Assembly: GCF_002261335.1 (NCBI RefSeq) | Contig: NZ_NEVL01000001.1 | Coordinates: 310,001 to 374,000 of the forward strand | Length of the DNA stretch: 64,000 nt | From: Bordetella genomosp. 1 | GTDB lineage: Bacteria > Pseudomonadota > Gammaproteobacteria > Burkholderiales > Burkholderiaceae_B | Direction: 5' to 3' | Shown here: in pieces, positions 17,429-25,782 of the stretch | Layout: every line of letters begins with the position of its first letter | How positions within the stretch are numbered: position 1 is the first letter of the stretch | Notes under the pieces: model-generated | What the model was told of the DNA's origin: nothing | Seen by the model: only the letters and a program-made list of their open reading frames with translations | Databases searched by the model: none | Made by a program: the position numbers and the translations under genes

Positions 17429-18319
17429 ATGCTGACGTTCAAGCAGATCGAAGCGCTTTACTGGACCGTGAAACTCGGCACGTTTTCGGCCTCGGCGCAG
17501 AAGCTGCACACCACGCAGTCGGCCATCACCAAGCGCATCCAGGAGCTCGAGGCCGACTTCGACATCGCGCTGTTCGACCGCTCCGGCCATCGCGCGGAGC
17601 TGACCGCGCGCGGCCATGAGATCTATGCGATGGCCGAGGAGATGCTGGGCCACCGCGACCGCCTGCTGGTGCGGCTCAAGGGCCAGCACACGCTCACCGG
17701 CACCTTCCGCTTCGGCATCACCGAGATCACGGCGATGACCTGGCTGCCCGCGCTGATCCGGCTGCTGCGCGCGCACTATCCGCGCATCACGCTGGAGCCG
17801 CACATCGACCTCGGCGCCGATCTGCAGAAGCGCCTGCAGGCCGGCCAGCTCGACATGGCGTTCCTGCACGGCGAGTTCGCCGAGCCGCAGCTGCAGGTGG
17901 TGCCGCTGCAGCGGCTCGAGTTCGGCTGGATGGGCAGCCCCGACATGATCGACCCGAGCCGCATCTACACGCCCAAGGACATCGCGGCCCTGCCGCTGCT
18001 GCGCCAGAGCCGCGAATCGGGGCTCAACATGATCTACGACGGCTGGCTCAAGCCGCACCGGCCGTCGAGCAACCTGTTCACCATCAACAGCCTCATTGCC
18101 ATGGCCGGGTTGACCGCGGCGGGCTTCGGCGTGAGCTGCCTGCCGCGCGATTACTTCGCCGGCATGGTGAGCGCGCGCCAGCTGGTGGTGGCGCGCACCA
18201 GCATCGCGCCGCCGCAGTCGCTGTATTGCGCGATGTTCCGGCGCGAGGCCGACGTCGCGTTCTGCGAAAGCGTGGCCGCGCTGGCCCAGAGCTGCTGCGA
18301 TTTCTCCAACACGATGTAG
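17429..18319 (+). CDS. LysR-family transcriptional regulator
   Basis: A 296-residue LysR-type regulator. The DNA-binding part is [34 protein letters not shown] in pattern (residues about 3-60), followed by the co-inducer domain with [10 protein letters not shown] and [13 protein letters not shown]. It is divergent from the aldolase/aminotransferase/ABC operon and is its likely activator. The ATG at 17429 follows AAGAAGGG by 6 nt. The C-terminus contains an unusual Cys pair (SCCDF). Confidence 0.93.
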   Translation: MLTFKQIEALYWTVKLGTFSASAQKLHTTQSAITKRIQELEADFDIALFDRSGHRAELTARGHEIYAMAEEMLGHRDRLLVRLKGQHTLTGTFRFGITEITAMTWLPALIRLLRAHYPRITLEPHIDLGADLQKRLQAGQLDMAFLHGEFAEPQLQVVPLQRLEFGWMGSPDMIDPSRIYTPKDIAALPLLRQSRESGLNMIYDGWLKPHRPSSNLFTINSLIAMAGLTAAGFGVSCLPRDYFAGMVSARQLVVARTSIAPPQSLYCAMFRREADVAFCESVAALAQSCCDFSNTM

Positions 18320-18323
18320 CGCG

Positions 18324-18366
18324 CTTGATTCCCTTCGAGAATCAAGAAGGGAGAGAATTTCTCCCT
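18324..18366. terminator. Two adjacent small hairpins after the LysR gene
   Basis: CTTGATTC/GAATCAAG (8-bp stem, 7-nt loop, 18324-18346) is followed at once by AGGGAGA/TCTCCCT (7-bp stem, 5-nt loop, 18348-18366). They begin 5 bp after the stop of the LysR gene. There is no long T-run, so termination is only probable. The second hairpin lies about 90 bp upstream of the Bug receptor gene and could be part of its leader. Confidence 0.45.
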
Positions 18367-18458
18367 ATCGCAGCGCAACAAGTCTTCGTAGAGTAACGGC
18401 GATCCCGGGCCGGCCGCCGCGCCCGGGCATAGCACAAGACCCCTACGAGGAGACACCC

Positions 18459-19433
18459 ATGCCGATGGGACACCTGCGCCGCCTGTGCGGCGCGCTGCTG
18501 CTGGCCGCGGCCGGCGCATCCGTGCCTGCGCACGCCGCCTATCCCGATCGCCCGATCAAGCTCACCGTGCCGTGGCCTCCCGGCGGCGCGACCGACGCGC
18601 TGGCGCGCATGCTCGCGCAGCAGCTCACGCTGCAGATGGGCCAGACCGTGATCGTGGACAACAAGGCAGGGGCGGGCGGCAACATCGGCACCACGTCGTT
18701 CGTGCGCGAAGCGCCCGACGGCTACACCATCCTGATGGCGACGAGCTCCACCAATGCCGCCAACCCGCACCTGTATGCGCGGCTCGGCTTCGATCCGGTG
18801 AAGGACTTCACGCCGGTGGCCTTCGTCGGCGCCATCCCCAACATCCTCGAAGTGCCGAAGGCCTCGCCCTTCAAGACGCTGGCCGAGCTGCTGGCGGGCG
18901 CGCGCGCCGCGCCGGGCAAGCTCACCTATGCCTCGGGCGGCGTGGGCTCCTCGCAGCATCTGGCAGGCTCGATGTTCAAGCACCTCACGCAGATCGATGT
19001 CCTGCACATCCCCTACAAGGGCAGCGGCCCCGCCGTGTCCGACCTGCTCGCGGGCCAGACCGACATGATGATCGACACCGGTTCGCTGTCGCAGGTGCAG
19101 GGCGGCGCCCTGCGCGCGCTGGCGGTGGCCTCGTCGGAGCGCCTGCGCGCGCTGCCGCAGGTGCCGACCTTCGAAGAGCTGGGCGTCAAGGGCATGATCG
19201 CTTCCGCCTGGTATGGCGTGGTGCTGCCCGCGGGCGCACCGCCCGAGGTGGTGGAGCGCCTGAACAAGGAGATCAACGCGGCCCTGCAGGTGCCGGCGCT
19301 GCGCGAGCGGCTGGAGGCGGTCGGCGTGCAGTTGCGCGAGCCGCAGACGCCGGCGCAGTTCGGCGCCTTCATGCAGAGCGAGATCGGCCGCTACGCCGAG
19401 ATCGTGAAGATGTCGGGCGCGAAGATGGAGTGA
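18459..19433 (+). CDS. Bug-family (TctC) periplasmic solute-binding receptor
   Basis: A 324-residue tripartite-tricarboxylate-type receptor. After the signal peptide (to about residue 27, cut after AHA) come the family hallmarks [19 protein letters not shown] and [11 protein letters not shown], and later the conserved DFTPVAFVG and [11 protein letters not shown]. Such proteins bind small carboxylates in the periplasm. No tctA/tctB membrane genes are nearby, so this is an orphan receptor, as is common in Bordetella-like genomes. GAGGAG lies 7 nt before the ATG. A second in-frame ATG at 18465 is a possible alternative start. Confidence 0.93.
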   Translation: MPMGHLRRLCGALLLAAAGASVPAHAAYPDRPIKLTVPWPPGGATDALARMLAQQLTLQMGQTVIVDNKAGAGGNIGTTSFVREAPDGYTILMATSSTNAANPHLYARLGFDPVKDFTPVAFVGAIPNILEVPKASPFKTLAELLAGARAAPGKLTYASGGVGSSQHLAGSMFKHLTQIDVLHIPYKGSGPAVSDLLAGQTDMMIDTGSLSQVQGGALRALAVASSERLRALPQVPTFEELGVKGMIASAWYGVVLPAGAPPEVVERLNKEINAALQVPALRERLEAVGVQLREPQTPAQFGAFMQSEIGRYAEIVKMSGAKME

Positions 19434-19438
19434 GCGCC

Positions 19439-19465
19439 GGGCCCGCCGCCACGCGCGGCGGGCCC
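19439..19465. terminator. GC-rich hairpin between convergent genes
   Basis: An 11-bp perfect stem (GGGCCCGCCGC / GCGGCGGGCCC) with a 5-nt loop in the 46-bp gap between the Bug receptor gene and the convergent dehydrogenase gene. It has no T-run, so it is a possible bidirectional terminator or 3'-end barrier. Confidence 0.5.
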
Positions 19466-19479
19466 CGACCGCCGGTTGT

Positions 19480-20478
19480 TCAGCCCGCCGGCCGCGCGCC
19501 GTCGACGCGCGGCAGCAGGTCCATCACCTCGAGCCTGCGCACCAGCTCGCCCAGCCGCTGCAGGCGGTAGGCGCCGATGTCGCGCCCGGCGTAGTCATAG
19601 AAGCCCTGGCCGTCGCGCAGGCCGTTGCGGCCCTGCTCCATGTTGCGTTCGATCACGGCCGGTGCCTGGAAGCGCGGGCCCAGCGCGCCATCCAGGTAAC
19701 GCGACGCGTAGTACAGAATGTCGTTGCCGCCCCAGTCGATGAACTCGAGCAGGCCCAGCACCGAGAAGCGCAGGCCGAAGCCGAGCCGCACGGCGGTGTC
19801 GATGTCCTCGGCGCTGGCCACGCCCTCTTCCACCATGCGCGCGGCCTCGTTCATCGCCAGCGCCTGGATGCGCGGCACGATGTAGCCGGCCGATGGCGCG
19901 CAGCGCACCGGCACCTTGCGCGCCTGGCGCAGCAGCGTCTCCACGCGCGCGAGCGCGGCGGCGCTGGTGTCGGGGCCGGGGCTCACCTCCACCAGCGGAA
20001 TCAGATGCGCGGGATTGAGCCAGTGCGCGTTCAGAAAGCGGGTGGCGTCGGGCGCATGCTCGGCCAGCTGCGTGACGAGAAAGGTCGAGGTGGTGGAGGC
20101 CAGCACGCAGTCGGGGCCGGCCTGGCCGCCGATCCAGCCGAATACCTCGCGCTTGGCATCGAGCCGTTCGGGCACCGCCTCGAACACCAGCGGCGCCGCC
20201 TGCAGCGTCGGTGCGGCCGCCTGGCGCGCATGCAGCGAGACGCGCGCCAGCATGGCGTCGACCCGCTCGGCGGGCAGCAGGCCGAGCGCCGCCAGCGTGT
20301 CGAACTCCGCGCGCAGCGCCTGGCGCACGCCGTCGAAGCAGGCCTGCTGCGCGGCGGCGTCGCGCGGCTTGGCGTCCACCAGGGCCACCGGCATGCCGGC
20401 ATAGGCGTACGACACGGCGATGCCGACGCCCATGCGGCCCACGCCGACCACGGCAATGCAGGCGAGCGGCGCGCTCAT
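19480..20478 (-). CDS. 3-hydroxyacyl-CoA dehydrogenase family protein
   Basis: A 332-residue NAD-dependent dehydrogenase. The Rossmann loop is VVGVGRMGVGIA (about residues 9-20), followed by the family's LVFEAVPERLDAKREVF and STTSTFLVTQLAEH, then the C-terminal helical domain with GYIVPRIQALAMNEA. The fold is shared by 3-hydroxybutyryl-CoA and L-carnitine dehydrogenases. Its ATG overlaps the stop of the opine-dehydrogenase-like gene (ATGA), so the two are coupled and probably act on the same pathway. The exact substrate is unknown; a beta-hydroxy acid or carnitine-like compound is plausible. Confidence 0.88.
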   Translation of the reverse strand: MSAPLACIAVVGVGRMGVGIAVSYAYAGMPVALVDAKPRDAAAQQACFDGVRQALRAEFDTLAALGLLPAERVDAMLARVSLHARQAAAPTLQAAPLVFEAVPERLDAKREVFGWIGGQAGPDCVLASTTSTFLVTQLAEHAPDATRFLNAHWLNPAHLIPLVEVSPGPDTSAAALARVETLLRQARKVPVRCAPSAGYIVPRIQALAMNEAARMVEEGVASAEDIDTAVRLGFGLRFSVLGLLEFIDWGGNDILYYASRYLDGALGPRFQAPAVIERNMEQGRNGLRDGQGFYDYAGRDIGAYRLQRLGELVRRLEVMDLLPRVDGARPAG

Positions 20479-21578
20479 GCCGGCACCCCGTCGCGCAGCA
20501 GCGCGCGCATCTGCGTCGCGTCGAGCGTGTCCAGGCCCAGCGCCTCGAATGTGCGGCCTTCGGCGTAGAGGTCGCGCCCGGTCACGGCCGAGGCCAGGCT
20601 GAGCAGCCCCTGCGCCACCGGTGTCGGTACGCCGGCCCGGCGTCCGGCCGACACCAGGAACGACAGGCCCAGGCGCGTGTCTTCCAGCATGTAGCGATGC
20701 GTGTGCAGGTCGATGTGTTCGCGCCAGTCGCCGCTGTCGGTGAGCTTGCCGTGGGCGCCGCGGCCATACATCCACTCGTCGCCGCTCTTGGCATAGTGGT
20801 CCGCGAGCGGGAAATGCGGCGCGCCGTAGCCCAGCGCCTCGCGCACCGCCACGCGCTCCGCGTCGAGCGCGTCGGTCACGCTGCGGATGGCGGCCTGCGT
20901 GCCTTCGTTGTGGATGTCCCAGGCCTCGAAGTGCTGCAGCGGCCCGGCGTTCATCAGGATCAGGGGCGGGTGGATCACCGGTCCCGCGTTCATCAGCGCG
21001 CCGGCCAGCGCATCCTGGATCGGCTCGACGCTGGGATAGGCCTCGCGCAGCACCGCGAACGCGCGTTCCGACAGGCGCTGCGGCAATACCCCGGTGGGCA
21101 GGCGCGTCGCGTAGGCGCTCACCACCACCTGGTCGCCATGCTTGCGCGCCAGGTAGGGCAAGGTGCCCGTCTCGGCAAACGCCACCTCGGCGCGATTGCC
21201 GGCGGCGCGCAGGGCGCGCGCAAACAGATAGCTGCCGAAGGTGCCCGGCGGCAGGAACACGACCTGCCCGTCGCGCAGCAAGGGCGCCAGCGCGGGCGCC
21301 AGGGCCTCGTGCGTGGTGGCGGGCAGGGGCAGCACCAGCAGCTCGGCGTCGGCCACCGCGTCGGCCAGGGTGTCGCTCAGCGCGATGCGGCCCGGGCCCG
21401 CGCCCAGCGCCACGCTGCGGCTGCCGCGGAAGTCCTTGATGCCGAGCGAGCCGGCCTGGCGCAGCGGCCCGAAGGCGGCGCCGTCGCGGCGCCACCAGCG
21501 CAGTGCATGGCCCTTCTCGGCCAGTTCGGCCGCGGCCGCGTAGCAGCCGTGGCCGCCTCCGATGATGGTGATGCGCAT
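20475..21578 (-). CDS. NAD/NADP octopine/nopaline dehydrogenase family protein
   Basis: A 367-residue protein. It opens with a dinucleotide-binding loop MRITIIGGGHGCYAAAAELAEKG in pattern (GGGHGCYA), and the C-terminal half has the octopine-dehydrogenase domain, with HPPLILMNAG and WDIHNEGT carrying the likely catalytic His. Members make or oxidise opines (secondary amine dicarboxylates) or related compounds. It overlaps the hydroxyacyl-CoA dehydrogenase gene and is followed upstream by an AraC regulator, with an MFS transporter divergent. A catabolic role is more likely than opine synthesis in this setting, but that is inferred. Confidence 0.85.
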   Translation of the reverse strand: MRITIIGGGHGCYAAAAELAEKGHALRWWRRDGAAFGPLRQAGSLGIKDFRGSRSVALGAGPGRIALSDTLADAVADAELLVLPLPATTHEALAPALAPLLRDGQVVFLPPGTFGSYLFARALRAAGNRAEVAFAETGTLPYLARKHGDQVVVSAYATRLPTGVLPQRLSERAFAVLREAYPSVEPIQDALAGALMNAGPVIHPPLILMNAGPLQHFEAWDIHNEGTQAAIRSVTDALDAERVAVREALGYGAPHFPLADHYAKSGDEWMYGRGAHGKLTDSGDWREHIDLHTHRYMLEDTRLGLSFLVSAGRRAGVPTPVAQGLLSLASAVTGRDLYAEGRTFEALGLDTLDATQMRALLRDGVPA

Positions 21579-21683
21579 GATGCAGATCCGTGGACAGTTG
21601 CGTTGCGGATCATGCTAGCGAGGGGCGGGGCCGGGTTCTGCCCGGAAAGCGCAAGCGGCGTTCCGAATCCGCAGCGCGCCGGC

Positions 21684-22667
21684 TCAGTGCGTGGCGGCGC
21701 GCAGCGTGTCGGAGGGCAGGCAGCCGTAGCGCTTGCGATAGTGGTGCGCGAAATGCCCGAAGCTGGTGACGCCATGGTCGAGCAGGATGTCGGTGACGCT
21801 CGCGCCCGCGGCTGCGGACTGCAGCGCCGCGTGCACGCGCGCGAGCCGCTGGTTGCGCATGAAGTCGCTCGGATTCTGGCCGAGGAAACGCACGAAGCCA
21901 TTCTGCAGCGTGTGCACCGACACGCCGCAGTGCGCCGCCAGCTGGGCCAGCGGAATGGTGCCGTCGGCGTGCTGGTCGATGTAGTCGCGTGCGCGCCGGA
22001 CGTGTGCCGGCAGCGGCTGGCGCCGGTCCTGCGCGAGCGCCTCGCTGTAGTTGTGCGGCAGTTGCATGAGCAACAGGGAGGCGAGGTAGTCGGTGAAGCC
22101 CGCCGACAGGGTCTGCGACACGCCGTCGAGGCTCGGCTGGGCGTAGAGCTGGCAGAGGTAGTCGAGCGTGGCGCGCACCGCGGTGGCGCCGGGATGTTGC
22201 GCGGGCACGTCCACGTCGAACACCAGCGGCTGGCGCAGCGGTCGTTGCAGCAGGTCTTGCAGGTGCCGCTCGAGCGTGGGGCGCTCGAGCCGCAGGATCA
22301 GGCTGCGGCAGTCCTTGCCGATGCGGATCACGCTGCGTTCGGAAGGCGAGGAGACGGTGAGGCTGCCGGCCCGCAGATCGGCGCGCCGCTCGCCCAGGCG
22401 CACCTCGCCGCTGCCCTGCAGCGTGGCGCGCACCAGGTAGCAGCTGGCGATGTCGCCCGCGTCGATCTCCACCGCGGCGCCGTAATGCAGGTCGTACAGC
22501 GCGGTGGTGCCGAAGCGCACGCCGTAGAGCCGCGAGTGCAGGTCTTCGCCCGCGCCGACCTGCATGCGATGCGACCACAGATGCTGGCTCACCTGGTCCT
22601 TGACCTCGGCGGCGTTGGCCGACTGGAGCAGGCAATGGCGGTGCAGGGGATAGCGTTCTTCGGGCAT
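21684..22667 (-). CDS. AraC-family transcriptional regulator
   Basis: A 327-residue regulator. The C-terminal ~100 residues hold two helix-turn-helix units (IPLAQLAAHCGVSVHTLQNGF and VTDILLDHGVTSFGHFAHHYRKRYG in pattern, ending PSDTLR). The N-terminal ~200 residues resemble the AraC-binding-like effector domain (LHYGAAVEIDAGD, YLVRATLQGSGEV). The start at 22667 is chosen because AAGGA lies 4 nt upstream. It is 105 bp upstream of the opine dehydrogenase pair on the same strand and divergent from the Spinster-like transporter, and probably controls both. Confidence 0.92.
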   Translation of the reverse strand: MPEERYPLHRHCLLQSANAAEVKDQVSQHLWSHRMQVGAGEDLHSRLYGVRFGTTALYDLHYGAAVEIDAGDIASCYLVRATLQGSGEVRLGERRADLRAGSLTVSSPSERSVIRIGKDCRSLILRLERPTLERHLQDLLQRPLRQPLVFDVDVPAQHPGATAVRATLDYLCQLYAQPSLDGVSQTLSAGFTDYLASLLLMQLPHNYSEALAQDRRQPLPAHVRRARDYIDQHADGTIPLAQLAAHCGVSVHTLQNGFVRFLGQNPSDFMRNQRLARVHAALQSAAAGASVTDILLDHGVTSFGHFAHHYRKRYGCLPSDTLRAATH

Positions 22668-22799
22668 GCTTTCCTTCGCAAAGGGAACAGGCATTGCGCG
22701 CGCGGTACAGCTGCGCGGCGGGGTGGGCCGTAAAACGATGGGACGCAACAGAAGACTGGTGTACGGCATTACCGCGCCAGCTTCATACAAGGGGAAACC

Positions 22800-24248
22800 A
22801 TGATTGCCGACACCCGCGGGAGCGCCCCGTCGAGAAGTCATGCCTACGAGTGGTACGTCGTGCTGATCTGCATGCTGGCGTACATCTTTTCGTTCGTGGA
22901 CCGGCAGATCCTGGCCTTGATGATCGAACCCATCAAGCGCGACCTGCAGCTCTCGGACACGCAGTTCAGCCTGCTGCACGGGCTGGCCTTCTCGCTCTTC
23001 TATGCCGTGATGGGCCTGCCCATCGCGGTGCTGGCGGACCGCTACTCGCGGCCCCGCATCATCGCCATCGGCGTGGCCTTCTGGAGCATCGCGACCGCGG
23101 CCTGTGGCCTGTCGCGCAGCTTCGCGCACATGTTCCTGGCGCGCATCGGCGTGGGCGTGGGCGAGGCCGCGCTCTCGCCCGCCGCGTATTCGATGATGAG
23201 CGACATGTTCCCGCGCGACAAGCTCGGGCGCGCGGTCGGGGTGTATTCGATCGGCGCGTTCGTGGGCGGCGGGCTGGCGTTCCTGATCGGCGGCTACGTG
23301 ATCGATCTGCTCAAGACGGTCGAGAGCGTGGCGGTGCCGTGGGGCACGATGAAGCCGTGGCAGCTGACCTTCTTCATCGTCGGGCTGCCGGGGGTGCTGG
23401 TGGCCCTGCTGATCCTGATCACCGTGCGCGATCCGGTGCGGCGCGGCCTGCGTGTCGATGCCAGCGGGCAGGCCGCGCGCCCGGGCATGGGCGTGACCAT
23501 GCGCTTCCTGGGCCGCCACCGCGCCACGTTCGCCTGCCATTACCTGGGCTTCTCGTTCTACGCGATGATTCTGTTCTGCCTGCTCGGCTGGGCGCCGGCG
23601 TACTACATGCGCAACTTCGGCATGACGCCCACGCAGGTGGGCTACATGCTGGGCGTGGTGGTGCTGGTCACCAACACCGCCGGCGTGTTCTGCGGCGGCT
23701 GGCTGATGGACTGGCTGGCGCGGCGCGGACGGCGCGATGCGCCGCTGCGCGCGGGCGTGATCGGCGCCTGCGCGATGGCCGTGCCGGCGGTCGCGTTCAC
23801 GCAGGTCGGCAACCTGTATGCCTCGGTGGCGCTGCTGGTGCCGGCGATGTTCTTCGCGTCGTTTCCGATGCCCACCTCGACCGCGGCCATGCAGATCCTT
23901 CCGCCCAATCAGTTGCGCGCGCAAATATCTGCGCTGTTCCTGCTGGTGTCGAACCTGATCGGCCTGGGCCTGGGCACGACGCTGGTGGCGCTGTTGACCG
24001 ACCGGGTGTTTCGCACGCCCGCCGCCGTGGGCGACTCGATGGCGGTGCTGATCGCGTGTGCCACGCTGGCCTGCATCGTGCTGCTGGGTGCCGGTTGCGG
24101 CGCGTATCGCCGCAGCCTGGCGCGCGAGGGCCATGACGACGCGGCCGAGGCGCAGGCGGGGGGTGTCGGCGCGACGGCCGTGCAAGCGCCGGTGCCGGTG
24201 CCGGTGCCCGCGCCCGCGCCCGCGCCCGTTGTGGCGACGCCGCGCTGA
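22800..24248 (+). CDS. Spinster-like MFS transporter
   Basis: A 482-residue, 12-helix major facilitator. The Spinster-type marks are FSFVDRQILALMIEPIKRDL in helix 1 (split by its F-x-D-R core), VLADRYSRPRII after helix 2, and GVGEAALSPAAYSMMSDMFP in helix 4. The C-terminal tail (about 455-482) is a low-complexity Val/Pro/Ala run (PVPVPVPAPAPAPAP) encoded by hexamer repeats at about 24187-24230. It is divergent from the AraC gene and probably moves the substrate or product of the opine/hydroxyacyl dehydrogenase pair. Confidence 0.92.
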   Translation: MIADTRGSAPSRSHAYEWYVVLICMLAYIFSFVDRQILALMIEPIKRDLQLSDTQFSLLHGLAFSLFYAVMGLPIAVLADRYSRPRIIAIGVAFWSIATAACGLSRSFAHMFLARIGVGVGEAALSPAAYSMMSDMFPRDKLGRAVGVYSIGAFVGGGLAFLIGGYVIDLLKTVESVAVPWGTMKPWQLTFFIVGLPGVLVALLILITVRDPVRRGLRVDASGQAARPGMGVTMRFLGRHRATFACHYLGFSFYAMILFCLLGWAPAYYMRNFGMTPTQVGYMLGVVVLVTNTAGVFCGGWLMDWLARRGRRDAPLRAGVIGACAMAVPAVAFTQVGNLYASVALLVPAMFFASFPMPTSTAAMQILPPNQLRAQISALFLLVSNLIGLGLGTTLVALLTDRVFRTPAAVGDSMAVLIACATLACIVLLGAGCGAYRRSLAREGHDDAAEAQAGGVGATAVQAPVPVPVPAPAPAPVVATPR

Positions 24249-24428
24249 TGCCGCGTCGTCGCTGCGTGCCGCGCGCCGCCGGTTCGCTTTCGCGGCGCGA
24301 CGCCTGCGGGCGTGGGCGCTCGTCGCGGCCGCGGCGCACAAGTGCATGCACATGGCAGGCCGGGTGAGCGGCCCACACGGGCATGCGGCGGGCCATGCAC
24401 CCCGATCGTGCAGGGTTCGGCGGCTTGG

Positions 24429-24491
24429 GCGCAACATATGTTGCATTGCGCCGTGAAACTATTCATTAATTCGCGAATGTCTGCGCAACAT
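24429..24491. promoter_or_regulatory. Palindrome-rich region upstream of the diguanylate cyclase
   Basis: The 330-bp stretch 24249-24578 has no gene I can support. Its second half becomes AT-rich and contains a perfect 14-bp palindrome GCAACATATGTTGC (24431-24444), a 10-bp palindrome ATTCGCGAAT (24469-24478) and a second copy of GCGCAACAT (24483-24491; first copy 24429-24437). This is a likely operator/promoter region for the gene at 24579. The binding factor is unknown. Confidence 0.5.
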
Positions 24492-24578
24492 GAAGGGTTT
24501 TCTCCATTTCCCTGACAAAAATTCAACGTAAAATCCGCGAGTGGTTGCGATGCATAGGCGCGCTGCCTTTCATCTGGG

Positions 24579-25754
24579 ATGTACGTGGATCTCATCACCC
24601 TTTACCTCCTTGCGGTCGGAACGCTCCTGGTCAGCGCCGGCATGACGTATTGGGAACACCGCTCCAGTCCCAAGCGCAGCCGGGAGCTGCGCATTCTGGC
24701 GGCCGGTTTCGCCACCCTCGCCCTGGGTTGCGCGGCGGTGCTATACCGCCGCGACATGCCCGCGCCCTGGGGCTCCGCGATCAGCAACCTGATCGTGCTG
24801 TCCGGCTATCTGCTCATCCTGTCCGGCGTGGCCGCGCTCAGCGGCCGGCGCTATCGTCTCCTGCCCGCCGTGGTGCTGGTGGGCATGGCGCTCGTCTGGG
24901 CCATCGGCGGCAGTCGCTGGCAGGAAGTGATCTGGGCCTACATCAGCTCGGTGCCCATCGCGTTCCTCAGCGGGCTGACCGCGTGGGAGATGCTGCGCTG
25001 CCATTCGCTGCGCTCGTTCACGCCGCGCGTCATCGTGGTCGCGCTGGCCGGCATCCACACGCTCACCTACGCCGCCCGTGCGTTGATCCTGCCCTGGCTG
25101 GTGGCCGAGCATGGCGTGGCCATGCAGGCGCTCGCCAGCAAGATCACGATCTATGAGGGCGTGCTGTATTCGGTGGTGCTGCCCATGACGCTGCTCAAGC
25201 TCATCCGCGAGGAAACGCATGGCCAGCTGCTGCGCGAGTCGCAGACCGATTACCTGACCCGGCTGGGCAACCGCCGCTGGTTCTTCGAGGAAGGCTCGCG
25301 CCTGCTGCAGCTGGCGCGCGGCCGCGGCCCGATGGCCGTGCTGGTGTTCGACCTGGATCACTTCAAGCGCACCAACGATCTGTACGGCCACCAGACCGGC
25401 GACAAGGTGCTGCGCGCGTTCGCCGACATCGCGCAGGAGCTGGCGGGGCCGCGCGTGCTGCTGGCGCGCATCGGCGGCGAGGAGTTCGCGGCGCTGCTGA
25501 TGGGCGAGGACGCGTTGCGCGCGCGGCTGCTGGCCGACGCGATCCGGCGCCGCTTCGCCGACACCATCCCGCTGCATCCGGACACCCAGGGCGTCTCGAC
25601 CACGGTCAGCATCGGCCTGGCGCCGTTCGACGACGCGGCGCCCGCGCTGGTCGATGCGCTGGCCGCGGCCGACCGCGCGCTCTATCGCGCCAAGTCGCTG
25701 GGCGGCAATCGGGTCGAGACGGCTCAGGCGGCCGCCCAGGCCGCGGCGGCCTGA
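24579..25754 (+). CDS. Membrane-anchored diguanylate cyclase (GGDEF)
   Basis: A 391-residue protein. The N-terminal ~205 residues form about six or seven membrane helices, followed by a short linker and a GGDEF domain starting near SQTDYLTRLGNRRWF. The active-site loop is GGEEF at residues 299-303 and the metal-binding FDLDHFKRTND precedes it, so it should make cyclic di-GMP. The inhibitory I-site RxxD is absent: the expected position before GGEEF reads GPRV. No EAL domain follows. It is a single gene with a palindrome-rich upstream region. The C-terminal tail is Ala/Gln-rich. Confidence 0.92.
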   Translation: MYVDLITLYLLAVGTLLVSAGMTYWEHRSSPKRSRELRILAAGFATLALGCAAVLYRRDMPAPWGSAISNLIVLSGYLLILSGVAALSGRRYRLLPAVVLVGMALVWAIGGSRWQEVIWAYISSVPIAFLSGLTAWEMLRCHSLRSFTPRVIVVALAGIHTLTYAARALILPWLVAEHGVAMQALASKITIYEGVLYSVVLPMTLLKLIREETHGQLLRESQTDYLTRLGNRRWFFEEGSRLLQLARGRGPMAVLVFDLDHFKRTNDLYGHQTGDKVLRAFADIAQELAGPRVLLARIGGEEFAALLMGEDALRARLLADAIRRRFADTIPLHPDTQGVSTTVSIGLAPFDDAAPALVDALAAADRALYRAKSLGGNRVETAQAAAQAAAA

Positions 25755-25782
25755 CGCGCAGTTTGAGTGTGTTCGCGCCGGC

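Noticed and set aside
20475-21578. Opine synthase of an Agrobacterium-like transfer region
   Set aside because: No T-DNA borders, vir genes or plasmid features are nearby; the gene sits in an ordinary chromosomal setting with an AraC regulator.
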